From: Bacillota bacterium
Lineage (GTDB): Bacteria > Bacillota > Clostridia > Peptostreptococcales > Anaerovoracaceae
Assembly (NCBI GenBank): GCA_029239605.1
Contig: JARBUO010000009.1
Coordinates: 1-48,640 of the forward strand
Reading direction: 5' to 3'
DNA length: 48,640 bases
The position numbers and the translations under genes are program-made. The notes beneath the pieces were generated by a model, which was given only the letters and a program-made list of their open reading frames with translations, searched no databases and had not been told where the DNA came from. Below, in pieces: positions 26,669-34,704 of the stretch (its first letter is position 1; each line of letters begins with the position of its first letter).

Positions 26669-28249
26669 ATGAAGAAGTTCAATGCGACTGAATCAGCTGA
26701 ACATGGTTTGCAGGAGCTGAACGGCTTGAATACGAAGCTGATGAGCCTAAGTGGAAGCATGGAATCGGTCAGAGCGGTAATCCGTGATTATGACGCCCTG
26801 ATCAAGCAGGTTTTCCATAAAATCAAATCGGTGCAGGGAATTGCCAACAAGACAAATCTTTTGGCGATCAATGCATCCATCGAAACCATACATGCATCAG
26901 ATCTGTTGGCCAGCTTTGAAGAGATCGTAGAGAAAAATCTGATCATTCAGGCCAAAATCATATCGCAGATTCTGGAATATGATCCTGATTTCTTTTATCA
27001 GGATGGAGGCATCCTTGCCAGAGAATGCGGTATGGAGGAATTCTATGTAACTGATGGTGAAGGTATTGTTCAATTTACCAATATGCCTTCATGGAAAAAC
27101 TCAGCATTAAAGTCCTCTGAAATCCTGAGAATCCTGAAGAACCCTGAGTTGGAAATTGCATTGCCTGCTGTTGGAAACGGGTTTGACAGCGAGCAGTATA
27201 AAGCAGTGGGAATTGCCAGAACGGATCAGCCCGGGATTATTCAAACCGGTGCCCATTTTGTCCGTCCCAAAGGCCAGCTTGCAATCAACGGCTTTGGAGT
27301 CGTTGCACAGGAGGCAAAGCGGCTGGCTGATGTTTCAAAAGAGATTTCTGCCAGGATTACATCACTGACCAATGAACTTGGACAAATGCTGGACAGATTG
27401 AAAAATAATTATGAAGAGGCTGACAGAGGTGTCTCAGGCTGTGCCGAGATTGCTGAATCATCGGAAGGGAGCAGCCTGGATGAACAGAAAGAACGGCTGG
27501 AAGATCGTCTTAGCGATCTCAAAGACAACCTGCGTCAGCTTGAGAGAGATTTTGATGAATCGAGAAGGTTTTTTAAGAATATCATATCACCGCTATCAGA
27601 ACTGATTAACATCGCCCGGCAGACAAATCTCCTCGGTGTGCGGGCCGCCATTGAAGCAGCTCATTCCACAAATGACAAGCAGGATTTTGATAATTTGCTG
27701 AATCGTCATATGACAGCGGAAGCCAAGCTTATAGCGCTTTTGATCGAAAGAAGGCCGGATATCACCATCGATGACATGGAAGTACTGGGGGAGAAGATTG
27801 AAATTGCAGAGATGTGGATTACCGATGAAACCGCCACCGTCGAACTGACCAACATCAGAGCAGGAAAGGGTTTTGTCTTCCAGAATGAAGGGCAGACTGC
27901 GCCCTTTATGAGGCTTCTTGCAAATCCTAATCTCGTCGTATCTCCGCCGCCATCACTTCGAACACTGGACAATCGAGTATTCAAGTATGTTGGCGTTGGA
28001 AGGAAAGATAAACCGGGAATTCTTCAGGTAGGAATCCCCTCAAAATTGTATGGAGAAAGTACTGCGGAAGGCTTTTCTGTCGTAGCGAAACAAATCAAAA
28101 ACCTGGCTGAACAGTCCAGGGAATCCACGACGGAAATCCAGGCAATTGTGGAGGAGATGGACTATAAAGCAAAGAAAGCAGAAGAACAGATGAACGTCGT
28201 GCAGCGCTACCGGACAGAAGTGGTCCATGAACTGGAACGATTAAAATAG
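26669..28249 (+). CDS. Soluble chemoreceptor-like protein: two signalling tips, each split by a sensor-like insert
   Basis: A 526-residue protein with no membrane segment or signal peptide. It has two homologous halves joined by a coiled coil (about 245-315). Each half resembles the chemoreceptor hairpin. The first has TNLLAINASIE (residues 62-72) and GFGVVAQEAKRLA (from 208); the second has TNLLGVRAAIEAA (319-331) and GFSVVAKQIKNLA (from 468). In ordinary receptors these two segments are about six residues apart at the turn. Here 129-131 residues lie between them. The inserts resemble each other: an AK-I/L helix, a Cache/PAS-like strand (EFYVTDGEG; EMWITDETA), NP and K-x-VG-x-x-R-x-D-x-PGI-x-Q-x-G. 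A sigma-D promoter precedes it. A cytoplasmic sensor acting directly at the CheA/CheW contact site is inferred. Confidence 0.8.
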   Translation: MKKFNATESAEHGLQELNGLNTKLMSLSGSMESVRAVIRDYDALIKQVFHKIKSVQGIANKTNLLAINASIETIHASDLLASFEEIVEKNLIIQAKIISQILEYDPDFFYQDGGILARECGMEEFYVTDGEGIVQFTNMPSWKNSALKSSEILRILKNPELEIALPAVGNGFDSEQYKAVGIARTDQPGIIQTGAHFVRPKGQLAINGFGVVAQEAKRLADVSKEISARITSLTNELGQMLDRLKNNYEEADRGVSGCAEIAESSEGSSLDEQKERLEDRLSDLKDNLRQLERDFDESRRFFKNIISPLSELINIARQTNLLGVRAAIEAAHSTNDKQDFDNLLNRHMTAEAKLIALLIERRPDITIDDMEVLGEKIEIAEMWITDETATVELTNIRAGKGFVFQNEGQTAPFMRLLANPNLVVSPPPSLRTLDNRVFKYVGVGRKDKPGILQVGIPSKLYGESTAEGFSVVAKQIKNLAEQSRESTTEIQAIVEEMDYKAKKAEEQMNVVQRYRTEVVHELERLK

Positions 28250-28347
28250 GCCGCTATCTACGATAAGTACGATGAAAAAGGACCGATCGATTTGGCCGGC
28301 AGTTAACGATAGAACAGACAAATAACAATAAGGCAGGCAGATAAGAA

Positions 28348-28380
28348 AAGCAGGGTGTCAAACGGTTTGACACCCTGCTT
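28348..28380. terminator. Bidirectional terminator
   Basis: A 15-bp perfect stem (28348-28362 with 28366-28380) with a 3-base loop lies between converging genes. It is flanked by A-rich sequence on the left and T-rich sequence on the right, so it can serve both the plus-strand chemotaxis gene and the minus-strand ABC-F gene. Confidence 0.8.
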
Positions 28381-28389
28381 GCTTATCAA

Positions 28390-29943
28390 TTAGATGATTC
28401 GAAGGGTCCAATCTTCAATGTTCCATACATCTGTAATCCAGTCCTGATAAAATTCAGGTTCATGGCATACCAGCAAAACGGTTCCCTTAAAATCCATCAG
28501 CGCTTTCTTTAATTCTGCTTTCGCTTCAACATCCAGATGGTTCGTCGGTTCGTCCAGAACCAGCCAGTTGGATTCTCTCTGCATGAGCTTGCAAAGTCTT
28601 ACTTTGGCATTCTCGCCGCCGCTCAGAACTTTCATCTGACTGGTGATGTGCTCGGTGGTCAGTCCGCACTTTGCAAGAGCGGAGCGAACCTCGGCATTGG
28701 TGTAAGAGGGGAATTCTCTCCAGACGGATTCCAACGCGGTTTCCGAGCTGTCTCTGTCAGCTTCTTGCTCAAAGTAGGCAGGCTGAAGGAAATCACCCAG
28801 TTCCAGATTTCCCTCCAGGGTATTAATTTTTCCAAGAATGGATTTTAGCAGCGTCGTTTTTCCAAGGCCGTTGGTACCGACTACCGCAATTTTCTGGCCC
28901 CGCTCCAAGGCAAAACTAACAGGTCTTGTTAGAGGCTCGTCATAACCCAAAACAACGTTTTTGCCTTCTACGATAAAACGGCTTGGGGTTCTTGCCTCCT
29001 TAAATTCGAAAAATGGCTTTGGTTTCTCCCTGGGCCGTTCCAGGACCTCCATTTTATCAAGCATTTTCTGACGGCTGTTGGCCATGCCTCTGGTGGCAAC
29101 TCTGGCCTTGTTCCTTGCAATGAAATCTTCCATCCGTTCGATTTCCTGCTGCTGCTTTTCGTATGCCTTTAATTCCTGATTTTTCTTTACCGCATACATC
29201 TGCATAAATTTCTCGTAATCGCCGGAATAGCGTGTCAGCTCACCTTCGTTTACATGATAGATGACGTTTATGACGGAATTTAAAAACTCCATATCATGGG
29301 AGACGAGAATGAAACTATTCTCATACTCCTGCAAATAACGCTTCAGCCACTCAATATGCTCGGTATCAAGATAATTGGTAGGCTCGTCAAGAATCAGAAT
29401 GGAAGGATCTTTCAGCAGAAGCTTGGTCAGCAATACTTTGGTGCGCTGGCCGCCACTTAAATCCGATACGTCTTTATCCAAGCCGATGCTGCCCAGTCCA
29501 AGTCCGTTTGCAATTTCTTCAATTTTGGCATCGAGGGTATAGAAACCGCTGTGCTCCAGTATTTGCTGAATCTCACCGGCATCCTCCATCATGGCATCAA
29601 GATCATTGTCTGCTGTTGCCATGGCGTCATAAAGAGAAAGCATTTCCTTTTCAAGGTCATACATCCCCTGAAAAGCTTCCCGCAACGCATCTCTTATGGT
29701 CATTCCCTTCTTCAGCGTGGAGTGCTGATCCAAATAGCCTACCGTTACCCGCTTCGACCATTCGACTTTGCCCTCGTCCGGTACGAGCTGCCCTGTAATG
29801 ATGTTCAAAAAGGTTGTCTTTCCTTCACCATTGGCACCGATCAGACCGATGTGTTCCCCTTTTAAAAGACGAAAGGACGCATCTTCCAATATTCTTCTCC
29901 CGCCAAATCCGTGGGTTACATTTTCTACTGTCAATAAACTCAT
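28390..29943 (-). CDS. ABC-F family ATPase (ribosome-associated type)
   Basis: ABC-F proteins lack membrane domains and act on the ribosome in translation or antibiotic protection. The 517 residues hold two ATPase cassettes. The first has Walker A GANGEGKTT, signature LSGGQRTK and Walker B ILILDEPTN; the second has GTNGLGKTT, LSGGENAK and WLVLDEPTN. Between them lies the charged interdomain linker (about 240-310), basic and helical. The length and short linker resemble the housekeeping YkpA/YbiT group more than resistance types, but sequence alone does not settle this. CAGGAGAG precedes the ATG. Confidence 0.9.
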   Translation of the reverse strand: MSLLTVENVTHGFGGRRILEDASFRLLKGEHIGLIGANGEGKTTFLNIITGQLVPDEGKVEWSKRVTVGYLDQHSTLKKGMTIRDALREAFQGMYDLEKEMLSLYDAMATADNDLDAMMEDAGEIQQILEHSGFYTLDAKIEEIANGLGLGSIGLDKDVSDLSGGQRTKVLLTKLLLKDPSILILDEPTNYLDTEHIEWLKRYLQEYENSFILVSHDMEFLNSVINVIYHVNEGELTRYSGDYEKFMQMYAVKKNQELKAYEKQQQEIERMEDFIARNKARVATRGMANSRQKMLDKMEVLERPREKPKPFFEFKEARTPSRFIVEGKNVVLGYDEPLTRPVSFALERGQKIAVVGTNGLGKTTLLKSILGKINTLEGNLELGDFLQPAYFEQEADRDSSETALESVWREFPSYTNAEVRSALAKCGLTTEHITSQMKVLSGGENAKVRLCKLMQRESNWLVLDEPTNHLDVEAKAELKKALMDFKGTVLLVCHEPEFYQDWITDVWNIEDWTLRII

Positions 29944-30150
29944 GAAACTCTCCTGAATATGTGATCAATATAAATTTCTCTTGTACTTATTTATGATAAC
30001 AAAATACCACACTATTCTATCGATTTATGCACCATCTGTCAATGGAGATGAATTTAATGGGGAAATGTCCTCATTTACTTGACTTTGGGGTACCGGAAGA
30101 ATATTCTATAAAAAGCTGCATTTTAAGGAGCAGGAAAGGAGGGAAGGAAC

Positions 30151-31092
30151 TTGCTCATTATTTTCGCAAAGATCCTAAGCGTATTTGGGATTACATTTAT
30201 TGGCTACGGCGCAAACAAAATAAAATGGCTGCCCATAGAATCTACAAAGTATCTTTCTTTGATTTTGGTTAACATTGCAAGCCCATGTCTTGTTGTGTAT
30301 TCCATGAGTCGGCAGGTTCTGACCAAGGATACTTTTGCTTCAGTGACCCAATCTGCGGGCCTCATGCTGCTGGCAATGACTGTATCGGCGCTGATCTCCA
30401 TCGCTGTTGTAAAAATGATGAAGGTACCCCAGTCAGACAGAGGTGTTTACCGGATGCTGCTGACATTCACCAACAACGGGTTTATGGGGTATCCGCTTTC
30501 TCTGGCAGTGTTCGGTGAAGATGGGTTGTTTTTGATGATTATCGCCAATGCAATCTTCATGATTTATCTGTATTCTGTGGGAATCATTCTCCTGATTTAT
30601 GATAAAGACGGCAAAATGGACATTAAATCTGCCATGAAATCTATTTTATCTATTCCGTTTATCACAAGCGCCATCGGATTGCTGATGTTCTTTTTCGGCA
30701 TCCATTTACCTTTCCTGGTGGAGAATTTCTTAAAGACCATTGGAGATATGACCATTCCTCTTTCCATGTTGATCATAGGGATTCAGCTGACAGAGAGCAG
30801 GGTTCGGGATGTTTTAACCAATAAATATCTTTATATCACCATGCTGTTAAAACTCATTGTTATGCCGGTTCTTCTGTTTGGCCTCTTTGTATGGCTGCCT
30901 TTTAATTCACTGGCATTCTGCATCGTTATCTTTGCTATGACACTGCCTTCAGCCGCAGTAATTCCAGTGTTGTCTGACCTTTATGGGACCAACACTAAGG
31001 TGGCTTCACAGGGCGTATTTCTTACGACGATGCTGTCGATGATCACAATCCCGATCTACGCACTTTTGCTCACCCTTTATCTTGGAAACTAA
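30151..31092 (+). CDS. AEC (auxin efflux carrier) family transporter
   Basis: A 313-residue membrane protein with about ten hydrophobic helices in two halves, as in the AEC/malate permease family. The first helix pair reads IFAKILSVFGITFIGYGANK, with NIASPCLVVYSMS next, and TLPSAAVIPVLSDLYG lies in the second half. Family members move small organic anions, often malate; the substrate here is unknown. The start is a TTG with AAAGGAGGG upstream. It stands alone, closed by a terminator. Confidence 0.87.
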   Translation: MLIIFAKILSVFGITFIGYGANKIKWLPIESTKYLSLILVNIASPCLVVYSMSRQVLTKDTFASVTQSAGLMLLAMTVSALISIAVVKMMKVPQSDRGVYRMLLTFTNNGFMGYPLSLAVFGEDGLFLMIIANAIFMIYLYSVGIILLIYDKDGKMDIKSAMKSILSIPFITSAIGLLMFFFGIHLPFLVENFLKTIGDMTIPLSMLIIGIQLTESRVRDVLTNKYLYITMLLKLIVMPVLLFGLFVWLPFNSLAFCIVIFAMTLPSAAVIPVLSDLYGTNTKVASQGVFLTTMLSMITIPIYALLLTLYLGN

Positions 31093-31109
31093 GGAAATTC
31101 GGAATCCAG

Positions 31110-31139
31110 TTCTCCGTCGTCAGTACGGAGAATTTTTTT
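31110..31139 (+). terminator. Terminator after the AEC transporter gene
   Basis: TTCTCCGT (31110-31117) pairs with ACGGAGAA (31125-31132) and is followed by seven T. The rest of the 339-base gap to the next gene holds a short GGAATC/GATTCC repeat, the promoter at 31270, and a small GCAACG/CGTTGC stem near 31352-31368 in the leader. Confidence 0.8.
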
Positions 31140-31269
31140 CTTGTCGCTCTTGATGCAACATGTGGATCTAGGAATCTTTGATTCCGTCATTTAAACTTTT
31201 TTTATAGAGCAGAAGTCGGGGAGGAATGGCCAAGATCCGGTCATGGGAGAGGGAAATTAAAAATCATGA

Positions 31270-31298
31270 TTGACATATAATTACAAATAAGTTAATAT
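31270..31298 (+). promoter_or_regulatory. Sigma-A promoter of the PC4-like gene
   Basis: A perfect -35 TTGACA (31270-31275), 17 bases, then TAATAT (31293-31298), in AT-rich DNA. A TATAAT at 31296-31301 overlaps the same spot with a 20-base spacer. The leader would be about 125 bases. Confidence 0.6.
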
Positions 31299-31431
31299 AA
31301 TACTAACTCTTGCTGAGGCTTCAACGCTCAGCACCAATCTATTTCAAATCGCAACGGGATGCGTTGCAGTACAGAATCTAATAACGCACAGGCAATGCAA
31401 ACGCAGCTCATGTAAGCAAAGGAGGCAGTAT

Positions 31432-31680
31432 ATGGCAGTGAAGGAAAAGGAAAAAGATCGTGAAGTTACGTACCAGGTAGAAGAGCATATCGGTGTGATC
31501 AGTGTATCTCCTACAGGCTGGAAAAAAGAGCTCAATATGGTGGCTTGGAATGGCAATGCAGCTAAGTTTGATCTTCGTGAATGGGATGAGGACCATACGC
31601 ATATGAGCAGGGGAATCACAATGAACAAAGAAGAAGCAAAATCATTGTCAGAGCTGCTGACAGGTCTTCAGCTCCAGTAA
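31432..31680 (+). CDS. PC4/YdbC-like ssDNA-binding protein
   Basis: An 82-residue protein of the YdbC/PC4 type: VEEHIGVISVSPTGWKKELN, then NGNAAKFDLREWDEDHTHMS and a C-terminal helix EEAKSLSELLTGL. The related Lactococcus YdbC is a dimer that binds single-stranded DNA with the fold of the eukaryotic coactivator PC4. Its role in bacteria is not settled. AAAGGAGG precedes the ATG, with its own promoter and terminator, so it is monocistronic. Confidence 0.85.
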   Translation: MAVKEKEKDREVTYQVEEHIGVISVSPTGWKKELNMVAWNGNAAKFDLREWDEDHTHMSRGITMNKEEAKSLSELLTGLQLQ

Positions 31681-31690
31681 AATGTTACGG

Positions 31691-31717
31691 CCGGCCGGGT
31701 TCACTCCGGTCGGTTTT
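31691..31717 (+). terminator. Terminator after the PC4-like gene
   Basis: An 8-bp GC stem with one G-U pair (31691-31698 with 31706-31713) is followed by TTTT and lies 10 bases after the stop codon. Confidence 0.7.
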
Positions 31718-31740
31718 GCTGTACCCCACTTACTCCAAAT

Positions 31741-31819
31741 AAAAAGGCCTCCAGCTGTGCCCCTTAGAAACCGTCCGAACGAAGTGAGCGGTTTTCAATG
31801 GGCACCACTGGAGGCTTTT
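31741..31819 (-). terminator. Three-tier palindrome, terminator of the ACT/ligase unit
   Basis: Three nested stems: an outer one with a bulge (AAAAGGCCTCCAG with CTGGAGGCTTTT), GTGCCC with GGGCAC, and AAACCG with CGGTTT. On the minus strand it follows the ACT gene stop by about 5 bases and runs into TTTTT, which suits a terminator. It may also stop plus-strand readthrough. Confidence 0.65.
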
Positions 31820-31824
31820 CAGTT

Positions 31825-32205
31825 TTATTTCAGTAATTCAATAGCCTTCTCGGGATCGCTGACCTTAAGAATCAATCGAGCTGTTCCTCCGTTGGAATAG
31901 CCGTACATATAGGATAAATTGATTCCCTGAGCCGACAAGACCTGCAGTGCTTTATGCAGCTCACCGGGAATATCCGGTGTTTCCATGCAGATGACATTGG
32001 TTATTTTTACAGAGAAATCCTCTTCTTTCAGGGCTTCGGCTGCTTTTTCGATATCGCTTACGATCATTCTGAGCACGCCGTACTCCGCTGTTTCTGCGAT
32101 GCAAAGCGCCGAAATATTGATGCCGTGTTTATAAAGAATATCGGTAACTTCCTCCAGTCTGCCCAATTCATTCTGCAGAAAAACGGATAACTGTTTGATG
32201 ATCAT
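31825..32205 (-). CDS. Two-ACT-domain protein linked to phenylacetate-CoA ligase
   Basis: A 126-residue protein made of two ACT domains in tandem (about 1-65 and 68-126), with QNELGRLEEVTDILYKHGIN in the first and DIPGELHKALQVLSAQGIN in the second. ACT domains sense amino acids. The ATG at 32205 is chosen over a GTG 9 bases upstream because AAGGAAGGTG sits at the right distance. It follows the ligase gene at 32305 and is probably co-transcribed; this pairing is common in Clostridia and archaea. With the Phe-type T-box upstream, an aromatic amino acid ligand is likely, though inferred. Confidence 0.88.
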   Translation of the reverse strand: MIIKQLSVFLQNELGRLEEVTDILYKHGINISALCIAETAEYGVLRMIVSDIEKAAEALKEEDFSVKITNVICMETPDIPGELHKALQVLSAQGINLSYMYGYSNGGTARLILKVSDPEKAIELLK

Positions 32206-32304
32206 ACAGGACACCTTCCTTTCAAACTTAGGAAAATATTTATTTTTGGCGCATTCTGCTGTTTCATTTCCGGCAAGTGCGCCTTCCTTAAGACCAGTAT
32301 TTCA

Positions 32305-33603
32305 TTAGATTTTGCGTTTGTCAATGACCCTTTGCGCTTTTCCTTCGCTGCGCTTTATAGTTTTGTGTTCAACAAGGCTGATAATAACACTTACACCCAA
32401 AATGCTTTCCACACGGTGTTTAATTTTATTCCGAATATTATTGAGCTGAGCGATTTCGTCGGAGAAGAATTTTTCATCAACTTCAACCTGAATTTCCAGT
32501 GTATCCATAGTGCCTTGGCGATCCACAATCAGCATGTAGTGTGGTTTCGCTTCCGGTATCTCGAGGAGAACGCTTTCTACCTGGGACGGGAATACATTTA
32601 CACCTCGGATAATCAGCATGTCATCGGAACGTCCGAAAATCTTTGCCATCCTCACATTGGTTCTTCCGCAGGCACAGGGTGAGTAGTCCAAACTACTCAA
32701 ATCACGGGTGCGATAACGCAGCAGCGGCATAGCCTCTTTCGTAACGGTTGTGAAGACCAATTCGCCGGTGGAACCTTCCTTCATGGGCTTTAGTGTAGAA
32801 GGGTCAAGGATTTCGGGAACAAAGTGATCCTCTGCAATGTGGAGACCATTTTGATACTGGCAGCTGTTTGAGACGCCAGGACCGATAATTTCACTCAAAC
32901 CGTAAATATCAAATGCCTGTATTTTCAAACCTTCTTCTATTTTGGCCCTCATTTCGTTACTCCAGGGCTCCGCTCCGAATACACCGACTCTAAGCGGAAG
33001 GGTGGCAGCATCAATTCCTTCTTCTACGATTGCTTCGGCTAGATGCGCGGCGTAGGAAGGGGTACATGCAAGAACTGTGCTTCCGAAGTCCTGAAGAAGC
33101 ATAATTTGTTTGGCTGTATTTCCGCCTGAGATTGGTACGACTGCAGCGCCAAGCTTTTCAGCACCATAGTGGAGACCGAGCCCTCCTGTGAAAAGGCCAT
33201 AGCCGTAAGCCACCTGCACAATATCATCTTTTGTTACACCGGAGCAGCAGAGCGCACGGGCCACCACCTCAGAAAAAATGTCAACATCTTTTCGTGTGTA
33301 CGCAACGACGGTAGATTTTCCTGTTGTACCAGAGGACGCATGGACCCTGACTACCTCACTTTTGGGAGTGGCAAAAAGTCCGAAAGGATAATTGTCTCTG
33401 AGATCCTGCTTGGTGGTAAAAGGAAGCTTGACAAGGTCGTCGATGGAATTAATATCCCCGGGTTCAAGACCCAATTCCTGCATTTTTTTCCGATAGAATT
33501 CAACATTGTGATAGACGCGGACGACCATATCCTTTAGGCGTCGGCTTTGGAGATCGTGCATTTGATCCCTGCTCATGCATTCCATTGGTTCATTCCAAAT
33601 CAT
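32305..33603 (-). CDS. paaK: Phenylacetate-CoA ligase family enzyme (PaaK-like)
   Basis: An adenylate-forming ligase of 432 residues that joins an aryl acid such as phenylacetate to CoA with ATP. The AMP-binding motif is [16 protein letters not shown] (about 87-102); [13 protein letters not shown] and LLRYRTRDL follow, and the C-terminal lid has [10 protein letters not shown]. The start is placed at the ATG 33603; the GTG 9 bases upstream is too close to the AGGAG site. In anaerobes that ferment amino acids this enzyme often sits with indolepyruvate ferredoxin oxidoreductase; that oxidoreductase is not in this window. The substrate is not certain. Confidence 0.9.
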   Translation of the reverse strand: MIWNEPMECMSRDQMHDLQSRRLKDMVVRVYHNVEFYRKKMQELGLEPGDINSIDDLVKLPFTTKQDLRDNYPFGLFATPKSEVVRVHASSGTTGKSTVVAYTRKDVDIFSEVVARALCCSGVTKDDIVQVAYGYGLFTGGLGLHYGAEKLGAAVVPISGGNTAKQIMLLQDFGSTVLACTPSYAAHLAEAIVEEGIDAATLPLRVGVFGAEPWSNEMRAKIEEGLKIQAFDIYGLSEIIGPGVSNSCQYQNGLHIAEDHFVPEILDPSTLKPMKEGSTGELVFTTVTKEAMPLLRYRTRDLSSLDYSPCACGRTNVRMAKIFGRSDDMLIIRGVNVFPSQVESVLLEIPEAKPHYMLIVDRQGTMDTLEIQVEVDEKFFSDEIAQLNNIRNKIKHRVESILGVSVIISLVEHKTIKRSEGKAQRVIDKRKI

Positions 33604-33648
33604 TTTTCTCACTCTCCTATTTTATTTTGTTTCCCGTTCCGTAATGTA

Positions 33649-33675
33649 ACCAAATTACGGAAATCGCATATAGTA
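33649..33675 (+). promoter_or_regulatory. Sigma-K-type sporulation promoter
   Basis: AC (33649-33650), 16 bases, then CATATAGTA (33667-33675), which fits the mother-cell sigma-K pattern AC-N16-CATAnnnTA. The -35 part lies in the loop of a perfect 9-bp inverted repeat (33637-33645 with 33654-33662), perhaps an operator. It points at the YjcZ-like gene 45 bases on. Confidence 0.55.
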
Positions 33676-33719
33676 ATACTAAAATCAACCTATTTCAAAC
33701 GAATAAGGAGGTATTACCT

Positions 33720-33836
33720 ATGGGTTGTAATGGTGGCTATGGAGGCATTGACGATAGCCTTCTCTTCTTCTTCCTGCTGCTTGTGATTTTATTCTGCATG
33801 CCCGGCATTTTGGGCTCAAGCACTAGCGGTTGCTAG
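33720..33836 (+). CDS. YjcZ-like small hydrophobic peptide (sporulation-type)
   Basis: A 38-residue peptide: a Gly-rich start (MGCNGGYGG), an acidic hinge, one hydrophobic helix (LLFFFLLLVILFCMPGIL) and a Ser/Gly/Cys end. This resembles the YjcZ/YrvJ group of tiny Gly-rich membrane peptides found in spore formers, though similarity over such length is weak. AAGGAGG lies at ideal spacing before the ATG and a sigma-K-like promoter lies further up; both support a real gene. It is encoded on the strand opposite to the presumed T-box-to-ligase transcript. Confidence 0.65.
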   Translation: MGCNGGYGGIDDSLLFFFLLLVILFCMPGILGSSTSGC

Positions 33837-33862
33837 AGATCATAGCAAGGACATAACCAAAT

Positions 33863-34196
33863 AAAAAAAGGGTTTTCCGTCTCATAAGAGACGGGAAACC
33901 CGCGGTACCACTCTTTTTGCTTTACAGCCACTCCGGACATAAAATCCATATCCTGATAACGGAGGAACCCGTGCACATCTACTTTTGAGTTCAATATGCA
34001 AGCTCAAGGGGGAACTTCAGCTAAACCTTCGTCATCGGCTCTCATCCCACCCGAGTTTCTGTAAACGAAAAGAATAACTTACTTTACCCTGTCATCGCTT
34101 TTAAAATTATCAGTTTTTGTTGACTAATTTCAGACCGAGAATTGTCAATTCACAAAATTAGTAAATTGACTGGCTCAGCACCTTTTCCTGTATATG
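33863..34196 (-). promoter_or_regulatory. T-box leader, specifier UUC (phenylalanine)
   Basis: Read on the minus strand, this is a full T-box riboswitch. The antiterminator sequence AGAGTGGTACCGCG lies at 33901-33914. The terminator is a 14-bp stem with one mismatch, followed by seven T (33863-33901). Aligned with known stem I sequences (GAA-x-NNN-xxx-CTTGAG), the specifier is TTC at 34012-34014, a Phe codon. The bulge UGGU pairs with a tRNA ending ACCA, as expected for tRNA-Phe. Uncharged tRNA would allow readthrough. The next gene in this direction is the ligase 260 bases on, so its control by Phe supply is likely but not proven. Confidence 0.88.
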
Positions 34197-34202
34197 GATA
34201 CT

Positions 34203-34231
34203 ATATTACAGCGAGAAATTTGTTTTGTCAA
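34203..34231 (-). promoter_or_regulatory. Sigma-A promoter of the T-box leader
   Basis: On the minus strand: TTGACA (34226-34231), 17 bases, then TAATAT (34203-34208). The start would fall near 34196, just ahead of the T-box stem I region. Confidence 0.75.
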
Positions 34232-34263
34232 CACAAGAAATAGGGATAATAAGCGATAGCAAC

Positions 34264-34310
34264 AAAAAAGGAGGGCAGTATGGATTTGCATCTCATTCCA
34301 TGCTGCCCTC
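34264..34310 (-). terminator. Terminator after the DUF378 gene
   Basis: On the minus strand, GAGGGCAG pairs with CTGCCCTC (34271-34278 with 34303-34310), extended by ATGGA/TCCAT, and is followed by CTTTTTT. It separates DUF378 from the T-box promoter. Confidence 0.75.
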
Positions 34311-34337
34311 AATGCTTTATCACCTGTTATCTGGTTG

Positions 34338-34538
34338 TCAGGATTGCATTGATTCGCGATTTCTGAAGAAGAATGAAATCGCGTAGATGCCTGCTAAACC
34401 TACGATTGCGAAGATGATTCTGCTCACAACATCATACTGGCCGCCAAAAATATTTGAGACCAGATCATATCGGAAAAAACCGATCAGTCCCCAGTTGATC
34501 GCACCGATAATAACTAAAATAAGAGCTAGATTTCTCAC
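34338..34538 (-). CDS. DUF378 family membrane protein
   Basis: A 66-residue membrane protein of the DUF378 (YuzA-like) family. Two helices are visible, with LVIIGAINWGLIGFFRYDLV and RIIFAIVGLAGIYAISFFF. The function is unknown. The start is a GTG with AAGGAG about 9 bases upstream. It appears monocistronic. Confidence 0.85.
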   Translation of the reverse strand: MRNLALILVIIGAINWGLIGFFRYDLVSNIFGGQYDVVSRIIFAIVGLAGIYAISFFFRNRESMQS

Positions 34539-34587
34539 TTACATCACTCCTTTCAAACAGGATTATGCCCACATTCCTCCAAAAATA

Positions 34588-34596
34588 TGTTATAAT
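34588..34596 (+). promoter_or_regulatory. Extended -10 promoter of the TGS/uridine kinase gene
   Basis: TGTTATAAT is a perfect TGn-extended -10 element. The -35 region is weak (CCCACA at 34568-34573). It lies about 110 bases before the start at 34705, on the strand opposite to DUF378. Confidence 0.55.
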
Positions 34597-34704
34597 AAAC
34601 ACAAGAGATGAAGCAAAATCGAAAATTTTCCTTGAAATGTATTTATTGTATCGGAAAATGATAAGAATCAGGATATGAAGAAGAAAGAGAGGAGAGAGTC
34701 AGCT

